DNA from: Desemzia sp045528445
Lineage (GTDB): Bacteria; Bacillota; Bacilli; Lactobacillales; Carnobacteriaceae
Length of the DNA stretch: 64,000 bases
Reading direction: 5' to 3'
Assembly: GCF_045528445.1 (NCBI RefSeq)
Contig: NZ_JBGQQU010000005.1
Span: 1 to 64,000 of the forward strand
Shown: one piece after another, positions 44,156 to 52,841 of the stretch
How positions within the stretch are numbered: position 1 is the stretch's first letter
How the letters are laid out: each line of letters opens with the position of its first letter
Translations under genes and position numbers: made by a program
Notes under the pieces: model-generated
Seen by the model: the letters and a program-made list of their open reading frames with translations, nothing else
Told to the model about the DNA's origin: nothing
The model's database searches: none

Positions 44156-45196
44156 CTAAACTAAAATCAATTTTTCTTTTGGAATAACCACAAAAACGTT
44201 CTCTCCGACTTGGTAGCCAGGTACCTGTACATCATTGACTAACAATTTCCCAATAGCAGTTTCTATTTCGTATTGATAACTTTTCCCTAAAAACGTACGG
44301 ACTCTGATTGTACCGGCTAAACCATTCGACGGCAGCTCCTGATCCTGTGCAGCAAGTAAAATATCATCTGGGCGAATCGTTCCGGTGGCTTGTTGTCTAT
44401 CTGCTGTGTGCTCTGTTTCAATTAGTGTTCCATCTGAAGTCACATAGGAATGTGTGCCTTGTTTGGTCAACTGAAAGAAATTTTCAAATCCAATAAAACG
44501 AGCCACGAACTCTGTTTTAGGTTTCTTATAAATTTCTTCCGGAGAATCGTATTGTTCAATGACTCCATTATTCATAACCGCTACTTTGTCTGAAATCGAA
44601 AAACATTCTTCTTGATCATGCGTCACAAAGACTGTCGTTATCCCTAAACTACGTTGGATCCGTTTGATCTCAATCCGCATGCTGATGCGTAACTTAGCAT
44701 CCAAATTGCTTAAAGGTTCATCCAACAATAATAATTGTGGTTCAATCACTAAAGCCCGAGCAAGAGCCACACGCTGACGTTGCCCTCCAGACAGTTGTTT
44801 AGGATAACGCTCAGCATAATCAGATAAATCAGTAGCTTCCAAAATTGCTTGCACTTTTCTCTCGATGACTTCTTTTTTTTCTTTTCTCAGTTTCAATCCA
44901 AAACCCATATTTTCTTTCACAGTTAAATGCGGAAACAATGCATAGCTTTGGAAAACCATCCCAAAGTTACGTTTGTGGACAGGAACTTTTGTCAAATCAG
45001 TCTCCCCTACAGTAAAGGTGCCATCATTCGGCTCAATCAGACCTGCAATAACCCGTAAAGTGGTTGTTTTGCCACAACCCGATGGTCCTAATAATGAGAT
45101 CAGTTCCCCTTTTTCCATAGATAGATTCAGTTCTTTCAAGATATTATTTTTCCCGTCATAACTCACACGGATATTTTCTAAGTCAACAAATGACAT
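44156..45196 (-). CDS. PotA-like ABC transporter ATPase
   Basis: 346 aa. Walker A GPSGCGKTT, Q-loop VFQSYALFPHLT, signature LSGGQRQR, Walker B LLLDEPLSNLD, switch VTHDQEE, then a C-terminal TOBE domain (about 240-346) as in the PotA/MalK group of importers. A GGAGGA site precedes the ATG at 45196. It energises the two permeases encoded directly upstream. Substrate as for the binding protein, not determined. Confidence 0.9.
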   Translation of the reverse strand: MSFVDLENIRVSYDGKNNILKELNLSMEKGELISLLGPSGCGKTTTLRVIAGLIEPNDGTFTVGETDLTKVPVHKRNFGMVFQSYALFPHLTVKENMGFGLKLRKEKKEVIERKVQAILEATDLSDYAERYPKQLSGGQRQRVALARALVIEPQLLLLDEPLSNLDAKLRISMRIEIKRIQRSLGITTVFVTHDQEECFSISDKVAVMNNGVIEQYDSPEEIYKKPKTEFVARFIGFENFFQLTKQGTHSYVTSDGTLIETEHTADRQQATGTIRPDDILLAAQDQELPSNGLAGTIRVRTFLGKSYQYEIETAIGKLLVNDVQVPGYQVGENVFVVIPKEKLILV

Positions 45197-45274
45197 AACA
45201 GCACATGTCCTCCTTAAGGATATTTAACCAATCGACTGATAAAGCGAGAAAATCTTTCTTCTTCGATTGACTGA

Positions 45275-46054
45275 CTAGACTACTTTTGCTAGCCCAAGCG
45301 TTTTTTCAATTAAAAACATCAAAGTGATCGTTCCCAGCATTAAAAGCACAGACAATGCAGAAACTACTGGATCATAATTGTATTCAATGTAATTCATTAA
45401 AGTGGTCGGCAATGTTGAAATACCAGGACCAGATAAAAATTGCGACACAGGAATATTGTTAAACGAATTGATAAAGGCCAGCATAAAAGAAGCAAATATA
45501 CTGGAAGAAATATTTGGCAATACAATACTGACAAACGCTTTGATCTTAGTACTTCCTAAAGTCCAAGCCACTTCTTCGATCGAAAAATCCAATTGTTCTA
45601 AACTCGAACCTACTACACGAATAATGTAAGGCAGACTGATTAAAAAATGCCCTAACAGTAAGCCCTGGAATAGAGGAATTTGCAAACGAATAACGATAAA
45701 TTGAAACAGCGAATATCCTACTACGACACCTGGAATAATCGTTGGGGATAAGAAAAAACTTTTGATCCAGCTTTTCCCTTTCACACCATGCCTAGTTAAA
45801 GCATATGCAGCAGGAATACCAATAATCAACGCCAACAAAGTTGCCAGTAACGAAACCTCTAAACTCAATAAAAAGCTGTCCATAAAAGACTGATTTTCAA
45901 AAACAGCTGTAAACCATTGAAATGTAAATCCACTAATGGGAAATTGAATGGTCGCATTTTCTCCAAAAGCTGTTATCGTGATAATGATTAAAGGAATAAA
46001 CAAGAAAGCAAATACAGCTCCGGCGAATATCGACAACCCTCTTTGTTTACGCAT
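45275..46054 (-). CDS. PotC-like ABC transporter permease
   Basis: 259 aa with six hydrophobic segments and the EAA-type loop EEVAWTLGSTKIKAFVSIVLP. The frame opens at 46087 inside the previous gene, but GAGGTG lies 6 nt before the ATG at 46054, so MRKQRGLSIFAG is the likely start; it overlaps the upstream permease by 8 nt. Forms the channel with the PotB-like protein. Confidence 0.88.
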   Translation of the reverse strand: MRKQRGLSIFAGAVFAFLFIPLIIITITAFGENATIQFPISGFTFQWFTAVFENQSFMDSFLLSLEVSLLATLLALIIGIPAAYALTRHGVKGKSWIKSFFLSPTIIPGVVVGYSLFQFIVIRLQIPLFQGLLLGHFLISLPYIIRVVGSSLEQLDFSIEEVAWTLGSTKIKAFVSIVLPNISSSIFASFMLAFINSFNNIPVSQFLSGPGISTLPTTLMNYIEYNYDPVVSALSVLLMLGTITLMFLIEKTLGLAKVV

Positions 46055-46880
46055 CCTGTTCACCTCGCTTGTCGATTCTATTAGCAATCAAGTTAAAACC
46101 TTTCATAACGACCAAAGTAGTCACAATCATGATCAATGCAATGACACTGGCATCTTCCCAATTCCCTAAAGTCATAGCATTTTGATACAGAAACGTTGAC
46201 AGCATCATATTACGGTTGCCTCCAAGTAGCTGAGGAGTGGTATAAGCTGTCAATGTGCCAGTAAATACCAGAATACTTCCTACGATGATTCCTGGAATGC
46301 TTAACGGTAAAACAACTTTGAGGAACGCTTTTATGCGACTCGCTCCTAGAGTTTCTGCCGCTTCCATGATTTCTGGATTGATATTTTCCATCACACCTAC
46401 TAATGTGATAATCAAAATAGGCAAAAATAAATAAATGGATCCAATAATAATGGAAAACTCTGTATACAATAAAGTCAAAGGCTCAGAAATGACACCTATA
46501 GTTGTGAGCAACTTATTGATTACCCCGTTTTGTCCTAGTAAATTGATCCATGCAAAACTTCGAATAACCGAATTGGTCAACATTGGAAATAAAGTAAGTG
46601 CCATTAACAATCCTCGCCATTTTGTAGAAGTTCCGGCTATAAAGTAAGCAGTAGGAACCCCAAGAATGATACAGAGGATCGTCACAACTACAGAAACCCG
46701 AATGGTACGAATGAAAATCCCTACATTATATGTATCTTTAAAAAAAGAAATGTATGAATCAAACGACAATGCTCCATTATAAAAAGTTGGCCAAATAATG
46801 GATACTAGTGGTATCAACAAAAAGAAAACCAACAAAATGAATCCCGGTGCTAATATCAGATACGGGATTTTTTTCGACAT
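46047..46880 (-). CDS. PotB-like ABC transporter permease
   Basis: 277 aa with six hydrophobic segments; the EAA loop reads MEAAETLGASRIKAFLKVVLP. The open frame reaches back to a TTG at 46898, but that codon overlaps the GAGGAGG ribosome binding site, so the ATG at 46880 (MSKKIPYLILAPGF) is the start. First gene of the transporter-deaminase operon; its leader has a promoter, PurR-like boxes and a terminator-like hairpin. Confidence 0.88.
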   Translation of the reverse strand: MSKKIPYLILAPGFILLVFFLLIPLVSIIWPTFYNGALSFDSYISFFKDTYNVGIFIRTIRVSVVVTILCIILGVPTAYFIAGTSTKWRGLLMALTLFPMLTNSVIRSFAWINLLGQNGVINKLLTTIGVISEPLTLLYTEFSIIIGSIYLFLPILIITLVGVMENINPEIMEAAETLGASRIKAFLKVVLPLSIPGIIVGSILVFTGTLTAYTTPQLLGGNRNMMLSTFLYQNAMTLGNWEDASVIALIMIVTTLVVMKGFNLIANRIDKRGEQDA

Positions 46881-46896
46881 AAGATAAATCCTCCTC

Positions 46897-46943
46897 AAAA
46901 AATGAAAAGATACAAAATTTCAAAAAAACCTTGTATCCTTTTC
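46897..46943 (-). promoter_or_regulatory. Terminator-like leader hairpin before potB-like gene
   Basis: On the minus strand GAAAAGGATACAA (46943-46931) pairs with TTGTATCTTTTC (46915-46904), one bulged G, then A and six T. It ends just before the GAGGAGG ribosome binding site. A perfect intrinsic terminator between promoter and first gene is a hallmark of attenuation; the leader is too short for a full purine riboswitch. Confidence 0.6.
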
Positions 46944-46953
46944 GATAATGGTT

Positions 46954-46966
46954 AATGTTCGTATTT
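46954..46966 (-). promoter_or_regulatory. PurR-like box (proximal)
   Basis: Minus-strand AAATACGAACATT resembles the Firmicutes PurBox (AWWWCCGAACWWT) with A in place of the first C. It lies just downstream of the predicted transcription start. A second, similar box is at 47042. Confidence 0.4.
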
Positions 46967-46977
46967 CTACACAAGTC

Positions 46978-47006
46978 AGTATAACCGTAAAAAAAGTAAT
47001 GGACAA
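46978..47006 (-). promoter_or_regulatory. Predicted promoter of the transporter-deaminase operon
   Basis: Minus strand: TTGTCC (47006-47001), 17-nt spacer, TATACT (46983-46978). Start would be near 46971, giving a leader of about 90 nt. Confidence 0.55.
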
Positions 47007-47041
47007 CCGTTTTAGCAAATAAAGTTCAAAAAATAACGATT

Positions 47042-47054
47042 AATATTCGTGTTT
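47042..47054 (-). promoter_or_regulatory. PurR-like box (distal)
   Basis: Minus-strand AAACACGAATATT, differing from the proximal box at two positions, in the same orientation and 88 bp upstream. Both boxes are followed by TAA..AT..CG on the minus strand (TAATCG here, TAACCATTATCG proximally). Confidence 0.35.
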
Positions 47055-47099
47055 CAATTAAATATTTTATTTTTAACGATTAAAAATCATGAAAAATCT

Positions 47100-47413
47100 G
47101 TTTTTACTGAATAAATAACATATGCTGAACAATAAAGGTAATTAGTTGATTAATACCCTATTTATTATTCAATTGATTAACTAGAATAAATGGGTGATTC
47201 AAAAATGCTCCCGTCAGCTAATGTTCCTTTTAATCAAACAGGATAATCCCTATTTGATTAAACTATTTACTCTTGCCTCCAGTTCTTCATAACTGATTAA
47301 ATTTTACCTTTATTAGAACTAGCCTATTTCGTTGTTGACTCTTTGTAGATCAGAAATATTTAACTATTCATTAATAGCCTGTAGCTTAAACTCAACTCCG
47401 TATCTTGTCCTAG
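47100..47413. other. AT-rich intergenic region with one hairpin
   Basis: No gene recognised. ACCCTATTTATTATTC and GAATAAATGGGT (about 47154-47196) can form an imperfect hairpin around TTGATTAACT; no T-run follows. The rest is featureless AT-rich sequence between the purine operon leader and the TA terminator. Confidence 0.4.
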
Positions 47414-47467
47414 AAAAAAGACCCTCAAAAATTAGATTTACTCTAATCCTTGATGGTCTTTAGATTT
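47414..47467 (-). terminator. Terminator of the toxin-antitoxin operon
   Basis: On the minus strand AAAGACC.TCAA.GATTAGA pairs with TCTAAT.TTTGA.GGTCTTT around GTAAA and is followed by TTTTTTC. It lies about 90 nt past the toxin stop. Confidence 0.75.
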
Positions 47468-47554
47468 TTTTATTTGTTTAGTCCAGCATCATACTGAGGT
47501 ATTTGTCTGGTGGTGGTTCTTATAGAGGGTCTGTCGTCTCACTGTATTATTTTT

Positions 47555-47929
47555 TTATTCGCTCAGTAAACTATCGAAACTAAAGATATGTCCTACAATT
47601 TGAGCAACCATCCCTACTTCAGTTGCAGTTGCCTTCTCTACAAACCGTACTTCTCTTTCTTTGGCTAAGAAATCAAATCCTTTGATTTGCATAGCATTGA
47701 CTTTCCCACGAATGGAATGTTCCTGAGTCAATGGAACAAAACCAGGTCTTTCTTTTTTTGAAGTACTAATTGGACAAACCAGTATAAATCCTGTACTACC
47801 ATTGTAGGCATTCGAACTAATGACTAACGCCGGCCGTTTCTTTTGTATTTCTCTACCAGCACTTGGATTAAAATTTAACCAAATAATATCTCCTTGTTTT
47901 GGGGTATAACCTTCGATAGAATAGACCAT
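47555..47929 (-). CDS. MazF/PemK-family endoribonuclease toxin
   Basis: 124 aa. The family N-terminus KQGDIIWLNFNPSAGREIQK with KRPALVISSNAYN carries the catalytic Arg of MazF toxins, and GFILVCPISTSKK carries the conserved Thr/Ser. MazF toxins cleave mRNA at short motifs when the antitoxin is degraded. The frame reaches a TTG at 47950, but the ATG at 47929 stands 1 nt after the antitoxin stop, behind GGAAGAGAAG, matching the usual coupled layout. Partner antitoxin is the gene directly upstream. A broken copy of the same pair is at 39.7 kb. Confidence 0.88.
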   Translation of the reverse strand: MVYSIEGYTPKQGDIIWLNFNPSAGREIQKKRPALVISSNAYNGSTGFILVCPISTSKKERPGFVPLTQEHSIRGKVNAMQIKGFDFLAKEREVRFVEKATATEVGMVAQIVGHIFSFDSLLSE

Positions 47930-47930
47930 C

Positions 47931-48155
47931 TTATATTTCTTCTCTTCCAATTAAATGTCTATCTTCCTCGAATGCATCCTCAAAACGCAAGTCAACACCT
48001 TTTTTTTGTGCATTTTCAAATATATTTTCTATTTTAGGGATATATGTGATACTTCCCAATTCTCCTTTTACAGCTACATATTCTTGATCAGGTTTAATAT
48101 TAAATTTAGTCGGCACCGTTAAAACAATTGCATTACCTTGTTTTCTAGTCTTCAT
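47931..48155 (-). CDS. MazE/AbrB-like antitoxin
   Basis: 74 aa. Residues 1-35 form an AbrB/MazE-type swapped-hairpin DNA-binding domain (KTRKQGNAIVLTVPTKFNI), the remainder an acidic toxin-binding tail (ENIFENAQKKGVDLRFED). It would bind the toxin and its own promoter, repressing the pair. The stop lies 1 nt before the toxin ATG. AAAGGTG lies 8-12 nt before the ATG at 48155. The C-terminal half matches the 42-aa remnant at 39753-39881, which has lost the DNA-binding part. Confidence 0.82.
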   Translation of the reverse strand: MKTRKQGNAIVLTVPTKFNIKPDQEYVAVKGELGSITYIPKIENIFENAQKKGVDLRFEDAFEEDRHLIGREEI

Positions 48156-48471
48156 CCTCTGTCAGCACCTTTCTATTCCTTTGCTTATATAATACCAAAT
48201 GCAAAAAGTAAATACAACGTGAATACTTATTAGTATTCTCTATAGCATTTGTACACTAATTATTTTCAGGTTTTTAAGTCTTACCCTCTATCTCTGATAA
48301 AATTAATCGCCATTCCCTGATTCTCCTACTAAAAAAATGAGTGTGAATTCCATCTTTCACCTATTAAAAATTTATCACCTTTTGATTTAGCAAGAGCAAT
48401 TAGTCTGGCTCGCTTCAGTAAAAAATATTCAAAAAATTGATGTTGTACTATGTTAATGCTCTTAGAATTCG
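48156..48471. other. Intergenic region between sufB end and TA operon
   Basis: Holds the TA promoter region; GCATTTGGTATTATATAAGC (minus strand, about 48203-48184) is similar to the sequence upstream of the TA remnant. No convincing terminator was seen behind sufB and no ORF. Confidence 0.45.
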
Positions 48472-49866
48472 TTATCCCACTGACCCTTCCATCTCATAAG
48501 CAATTAGCCGGTTCAATTCCACCGCGTATTCCATCGGTAACTCCTTCGAAAATGGCTCTACAAATCCCATAATAATCATTTCAGTCGCTTGCTGCTCCGT
48601 CAATCCGCGACTCATCAAATAATACAGTTGTTCTTCAGAGATTTTGGATACTTTCGCTTCATGCTCCAACGAAACGTTCCCATTGTGAATTTCATTGAAA
48701 GGAATCGTATCAGATTTCGATAAATCATCCATGATAATCGTATCGCATTCGATATGTGAGATGGATCCACCAGAATTTTTTCCAAAGGTCACTTGTCCGC
48801 GATAATTGACTTCTCCGCCGTCTTTAGCAATAGACTTTGAAATTATAGAACTAGATGTATTGGGTGCGTTGTGAATCATTTTAGCTCCGGTATCTTGGTT
48901 CTGACCTTTTCCTGCCATCGCAATAGACAGCATCGTTCCCGTTGCCCCTCGACCATTCAACAAGATGCTCGGGTACTTCATAGTTGTACGCGCCCCAAGA
49001 TTGCCATCGATCCATTCCATCGTGGCTCCTTCAGCAGCTGTCGCCCGTTTCGTCACCAAGTTATACACATTGTCCGACCAATTTTGGATCGTCGTATAGC
49101 GACAATAGGCGTCTTTCTTGACGATGATCTCTACAATTGCAGCGTGCAGACTGCTGGACGAAAAAGTTGGTGCTGTACAGCCTTCGACATAATGTACACT
49201 AGCTCCTTCATCCACCACGATCAATGTCCGTTCAAATTGACCCATGCCTTCATCATTGATCCGAAAATACATTTGCAAAGGAACATCAATGCGGACGCCT
49301 TTCGGGACATAAATGAAGGTTCCGCCAGACCAGACGGCTGAATTCAGTGCAGCCAGCTTGTTATCGGTTAGCGGTACGACAGTTCCAAAATGTTCTTTAA
49401 AAATTTCAGGGTATTCTTTCAAAGCTGTATCGGTGTCTAAAAAAACGATTCCTAGTTTTTCATATTCTTCTTTCATGTTGTGGTAAACCACTTCGGATTC
49501 ATATTGTGCTCCCGCTCCAGCCAGATATTTACGTTCGGCTTCCGGAATACCGATTCTTTCAAAGGTTTCCTTGATTTTCTCCGGCACATCATCCCAACTG
49601 CGCTCGGGTTTATCACTGGGTTTGCGGTAATACGTGATTTCATCAAAATGAATCTCAGATAAATCTGCTCCCCATTCAGGCATGGGTCGACTCAAAAAGT
49701 GCTGGTAGGCTTTCAATCGATAATCCAACATCCAGTGCGGCTCTTGTTTGCGGGCAGAAATTTCCCTCACCACAGATTCTGAAACACCTTTTCCCGTAGA
49801 ATAAACTGACTCCACATCATCATGGAAACCAAATTTGTAATCTTCAAATTGTAATTCAGATATCAT
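48472..49866 (-). CDS. sufB: Fe-S cluster scaffold SufB
   Basis: 464 aa, core scaffold of the SUF system, building Fe-S clusters with SufC and SufD. The sequence is the standard Firmicutes SufB: EPHWMLDYRLKAYQHFLSRP at the N-terminus, the long beta-helix with WSGGTFIYVPKGVRIDVPLQ, then VEGCTAP, FGKNSGGSISHIECDTIIMD and MSRGLTEQQATEMIIMGFVE. Last gene of the sufCDSUB operon, 16 nt after sufU. GGAGG precedes the ATG. Confidence 0.96.
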   Translation of the reverse strand: MISELQFEDYKFGFHDDVESVYSTGKGVSESVVREISARKQEPHWMLDYRLKAYQHFLSRPMPEWGADLSEIHFDEITYYRKPSDKPERSWDDVPEKIKETFERIGIPEAERKYLAGAGAQYESEVVYHNMKEEYEKLGIVFLDTDTALKEYPEIFKEHFGTVVPLTDNKLAALNSAVWSGGTFIYVPKGVRIDVPLQMYFRINDEGMGQFERTLIVVDEGASVHYVEGCTAPTFSSSSLHAAIVEIIVKKDAYCRYTTIQNWSDNVYNLVTKRATAAEGATMEWIDGNLGARTTMKYPSILLNGRGATGTMLSIAMAGKGQNQDTGAKMIHNAPNTSSSIISKSIAKDGGEVNYRGQVTFGKNSGGSISHIECDTIIMDDLSKSDTIPFNEIHNGNVSLEHEAKVSKISEEQLYYLMSRGLTEQQATEMIIMGFVEPFSKELPMEYAVELNRLIAYEMEGSVG

Positions 49867-49881
49867 TCATTTTTGCCTCCT

Positions 49882-50328
49882 TTAATTCTGGTCCTGTTCC
49901 GCAGCAGCCAGTGCTTTTTCCAGTGCTTTCCACGATAAGGTGGCACATTTGATCCGCGCAGGAAATTTCGCTACACCATTCAACAGCGCTGCATCGCCTA
50001 AAGCCTCTACTTTAGAAACTTCTTTGCCTTGGACCAATTCTGAAAACAGATGGGTCAGTTCAAAGGCTTCCTTTGCTGTTTTCCCTATCATCACATCCGT
50101 CATCATACTTGCACTGGCACGACTGATGGTACAACCGTGTCCAGAAAAACGAATGTCTTTAATCAGGTTATCTTCGATTCTCAAATGCAATTGAATCACA
50201 TCTCCACAAGTTGGATTAGTCAGTTCAATTTGATGGGTCGATTCTGCCAATCCCCCCTCGTGATGCGGGTATTGAGAATGATCAAGGATCACTTGTCGAT
50301 AAAGCTGGTCTAATTTAGATAATGCCAT
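49882..50328 (-). CDS. sufU: SufU zinc-dependent sulfurtransferase
   Basis: 148 aa. Accepts persulfide sulfur from SufS and passes it on; in Firmicutes it replaces SufE. The three zinc-ligand cysteines are Cys41 (NPTCGD), Cys66 region (GHGCTISRAS) and the C-terminal RIKCATLSW, with Asp43 as fourth ligand. The long insert that separates SufU from IscU is present around SELVQGKEVSKVEALGDAAL. Its start lies 14 nt inside sufS. Confidence 0.94.
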   Translation of the reverse strand: MALSKLDQLYRQVILDHSQYPHHEGGLAESTHQIELTNPTCGDVIQLHLRIEDNLIKDIRFSGHGCTISRASASMMTDVMIGKTAKEAFELTHLFSELVQGKEVSKVEALGDAALLNGVAKFPARIKCATLSWKALEKALAAAEQDQN

Positions 50329-51553
50329 GTTGGAAAAACTCCTTTACTGCTTGAATAGCTTCCACAAATTTGTCCACATCTTCTGTGGTATTGTACACAT
50401 AAAAACTCGCTCGAACAGTAGAATGCACGTTCAATTGACGCATCAACGGTTGAGCGCAATGAGTCCCAGCCCGAACCGCTATCCCTTCCATATCTAAAGC
50501 GGTAGCGACATCGTGCGGATGGATGCCCTCTAAATTGAAGGCCACCACTCCTGTGCGAACAGATGGATCTGTTGGGCCATACACGGTCACACCATCTATT
50601 TTCTCCAGTTGCGGCCATAAATAAGCAATCAGCCCTTGCTCCATAGCGTGTATATTTTCCATCCCAATTATGGATAAGTAATCGATAGCTGCTCCCAGTC
50701 CAATCACGCCTGCAACATTAGGGGTTCCCGCTTCAAACTTCCAAGGCAGTTCTTTCCAAGTACTGTCCTCCTCTTCCACCAGTTCGATCATTTCCCCGCC
50801 AAATTCAACAGGTTCCATTTGTTCTAATAAGTGTCTTTTTCCGTATAAGATGCCTATACCAGTCGGTCCCAACATCTTGTGTCCGCTAAATGCGTAAAAG
50901 TCGGCACCTAATGCTTGAACATCTACCGGCATGTGCGGCACGGCCTGAGCGCCATCCACTACTAAAACGGCACCAGTTTTGTGAATCAGTTCCGCCAATT
51001 CTGCTATAGGATTGATACTCCCCAGCACATTAGAACAATGGCTGATAGCAACAATTTTAGTTTGCTCTCCAATCAACTCTTCCGCTGCTGACATATCCAC
51101 TTCTCCAGAATTCAATAGCGGAATGAATTTCAACACCGCTCCTGTTTTCTTGGCCAGTTGTTGCCATGGAATCAAGTTGGAATGATGTTCCATATAAGAC
51201 AACACGATCTCGTCTCCTTTAGAAACATTGGCTTCTCCATAACTTCTGGCAACCCAGTTCAATGAGGTGGTCGTGCCGCGAGTAAAAATAATCTCCGCTG
51301 TTTCCTCAGCATGGATAAATTCACGCACTTTTTCTCTCACGGCTTCATATTGAGCAGTGGCTTGTTCCGCTAATGTATGAACACCGCGATGTACATTAGC
51401 ATTGGAGGTTTCGTAATAAGTTTGCAAAGCATTCAATACAACAACAGGCTTTTGTGTAGTCGCTGCATTGTCTAGGTAAACTAACGGTTCATCATTGATT
51501 TGTTGTTTTAGTATCGGGAAATCTTTTTTTAACTGGTGACTGTTCAACTTCAT
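50315..51553 (-). CDS. sufS: Cysteine desulfurase SufS
   Basis: 412 aa, PLP-dependent enzyme liberating sulfur from cysteine as enzyme-bound persulfide. YLDNAATTQKP at the N-terminus, the PLP lysine in AFSGHKMLGPTGIG, and the catalytic cysteine in RAGTHCAQPLMRQL are present. Group II (SufS/CsdA) desulfurase by length and short Cys loop. ATG overlaps the sufD stop (TAATG). Partner of SufU, whose gene overlaps its 3' end. Confidence 0.95.
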   Translation of the reverse strand: MKLNSHQLKKDFPILKQQINDEPLVYLDNAATTQKPVVVLNALQTYYETSNANVHRGVHTLAEQATAQYEAVREKVREFIHAEETAEIIFTRGTTTSLNWVARSYGEANVSKGDEIVLSYMEHHSNLIPWQQLAKKTGAVLKFIPLLNSGEVDMSAAEELIGEQTKIVAISHCSNVLGSINPIAELAELIHKTGAVLVVDGAQAVPHMPVDVQALGADFYAFSGHKMLGPTGIGILYGKRHLLEQMEPVEFGGEMIELVEEEDSTWKELPWKFEAGTPNVAGVIGLGAAIDYLSIIGMENIHAMEQGLIAYLWPQLEKIDGVTVYGPTDPSVRTGVVAFNLEGIHPHDVATALDMEGIAVRAGTHCAQPLMRQLNVHSTVRASFYVYNTTEDVDKFVEAIQAVKEFFQHGII

Positions 51554-52830
51554 TACAACAGCTTCCCTTCAATGGTACTGACCAAATCCTCACGAATGCT
51601 CTTCAATGGAATGGCTGCAATCACCGAACCTAAGAAACCACGGATCACCAATCGTTCTGCTTCAGCTTTTGGAATCCCGCGACTCATCAAATAGTACATT
51701 TCTTCTGGATCTACCCTACCAACACTGGCCGCATGACCTGCCGTTACATCATTTTCATCAATCAATAAAATGGGATTAGCATCGCCACGGGCTTTATCCG
51801 ACAGCATCAACACTCGACTTTCTTGTTGAGCATCAGCCCCTTTTGCGCCTTTAATGATGTGTCCGATTCCGTTAAAAGTCAGCGTAGCGCGGTCTTTGAT
51901 AACGCCATGTTGTAAAATATGCCCTACACTATGACGACCAAAATTGGTGACTCGAGTGTCGATCGCTTGAACCTGCTGATGCATGCTGATGGCTACCACT
52001 TTGATCTCACTGTGGGAACCTTCTCCCATCAGATCAGTATCAAAATCTGCGATCACATTTCCGCCGTTCATCACCCCTATCGCCCACTCCAATCTTGAGT
52101 CTTGCAATAAATGCCCTCTGCGGTTAAAGTACGAGACCGTGTTTTCTCCAAGCTGATCCACTGCTGAATACTTCGCTTTGGCCCCTGATTTGGTGATTAC
52201 TTCCGCAATAATCGAAGCAGCAGCCTTTTCCTCACCAATCGTTTCGAAACGCTCTACATACGTGAATTCACTGTTCTCGTCTGCATAAATCAAGATGTGT
52301 TTGGCAAATAATTCTTGCAGTTGGCTGTTTTGAACAAAGACAGCCTCAAATGGTTCTTCCACAATGACGTTTTTAGGAACATATAGAAAAAGTCCACTGT
52401 TCATAAACGCTGTGTGGAAAGCTGTCAATTTGTCTTCATTGAACTTGACGGCTAACTGCATATAGACTTCTTTGACTAAATCCCCATGTTCTTTAACAGC
52501 TGTGAACAAATCCGTGAAGATTACGCCTTGATCGATCAATTTTTGCGGCAAAGTTTCTTCTACTGTATTCTTCCCGAATTGCACCACACGTTGCGCGCTG
52601 TCTTCAGATAAAACAATACCTGAAAAAGATTCGTCGTCTTCAAATGTACTTGCCGGTACTTCCATTAGCGGCCAACGTTCATAATGAGCCCTCTCAATAA
52701 CCGGAAGCTCCAGTTGGTCAATCTGATCATAAGCTTCTAATCTTAATTCCAACATCCACTCTGGTTCTTGGTGTTTTTGAGAAAATTGTTTTACAGCTTC
52801 AAAGTGGTTCAAAGAACTCGTAACTTTCAT
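51553..52830 (-). CDS. sufD: Fe-S assembly protein SufD
   Basis: 425 aa SufB paralogue forming the SufBC2D complex. EPEWMLELRLEAYDQIDQLE at the N-terminus, the beta-helix core with YVPKNVIVEEPFEAVFVQ, and GRVDPEEMYYLMSRGIPKAEAERLVIRGF at the end (shown here by its ends GRVDPEE and VIRGF) identify it. It lies 11 nt after sufC and shares TAATG with sufS, so the operon is tightly coupled. GGAGG-like site AGGAAATGAG precedes the ATG. Confidence 0.94.
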   Translation of the reverse strand: MKVTSSLNHFEAVKQFSQKHQEPEWMLELRLEAYDQIDQLELPVIERAHYERWPLMEVPASTFEDDESFSGIVLSEDSAQRVVQFGKNTVEETLPQKLIDQGVIFTDLFTAVKEHGDLVKEVYMQLAVKFNEDKLTAFHTAFMNSGLFLYVPKNVIVEEPFEAVFVQNSQLQELFAKHILIYADENSEFTYVERFETIGEEKAAASIIAEVITKSGAKAKYSAVDQLGENTVSYFNRRGHLLQDSRLEWAIGVMNGGNVIADFDTDLMGEGSHSEIKVVAISMHQQVQAIDTRVTNFGRHSVGHILQHGVIKDRATLTFNGIGHIIKGAKGADAQQESRVLMLSDKARGDANPILLIDENDVTAGHAASVGRVDPEEMYYLMSRGIPKAEAERLVIRGFLGSVIAAIPLKSIREDLVSTIEGKLL

Positions 52831-52841
52831 CTCATTTCCTC

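Noticed and set aside
46897..46971. Purine riboswitch in the potB-like leader
   Set aside because: The leader of ~90 nt lacks the conserved junction and loop sequences of the purine aptamer; only the terminator hairpin is supported.
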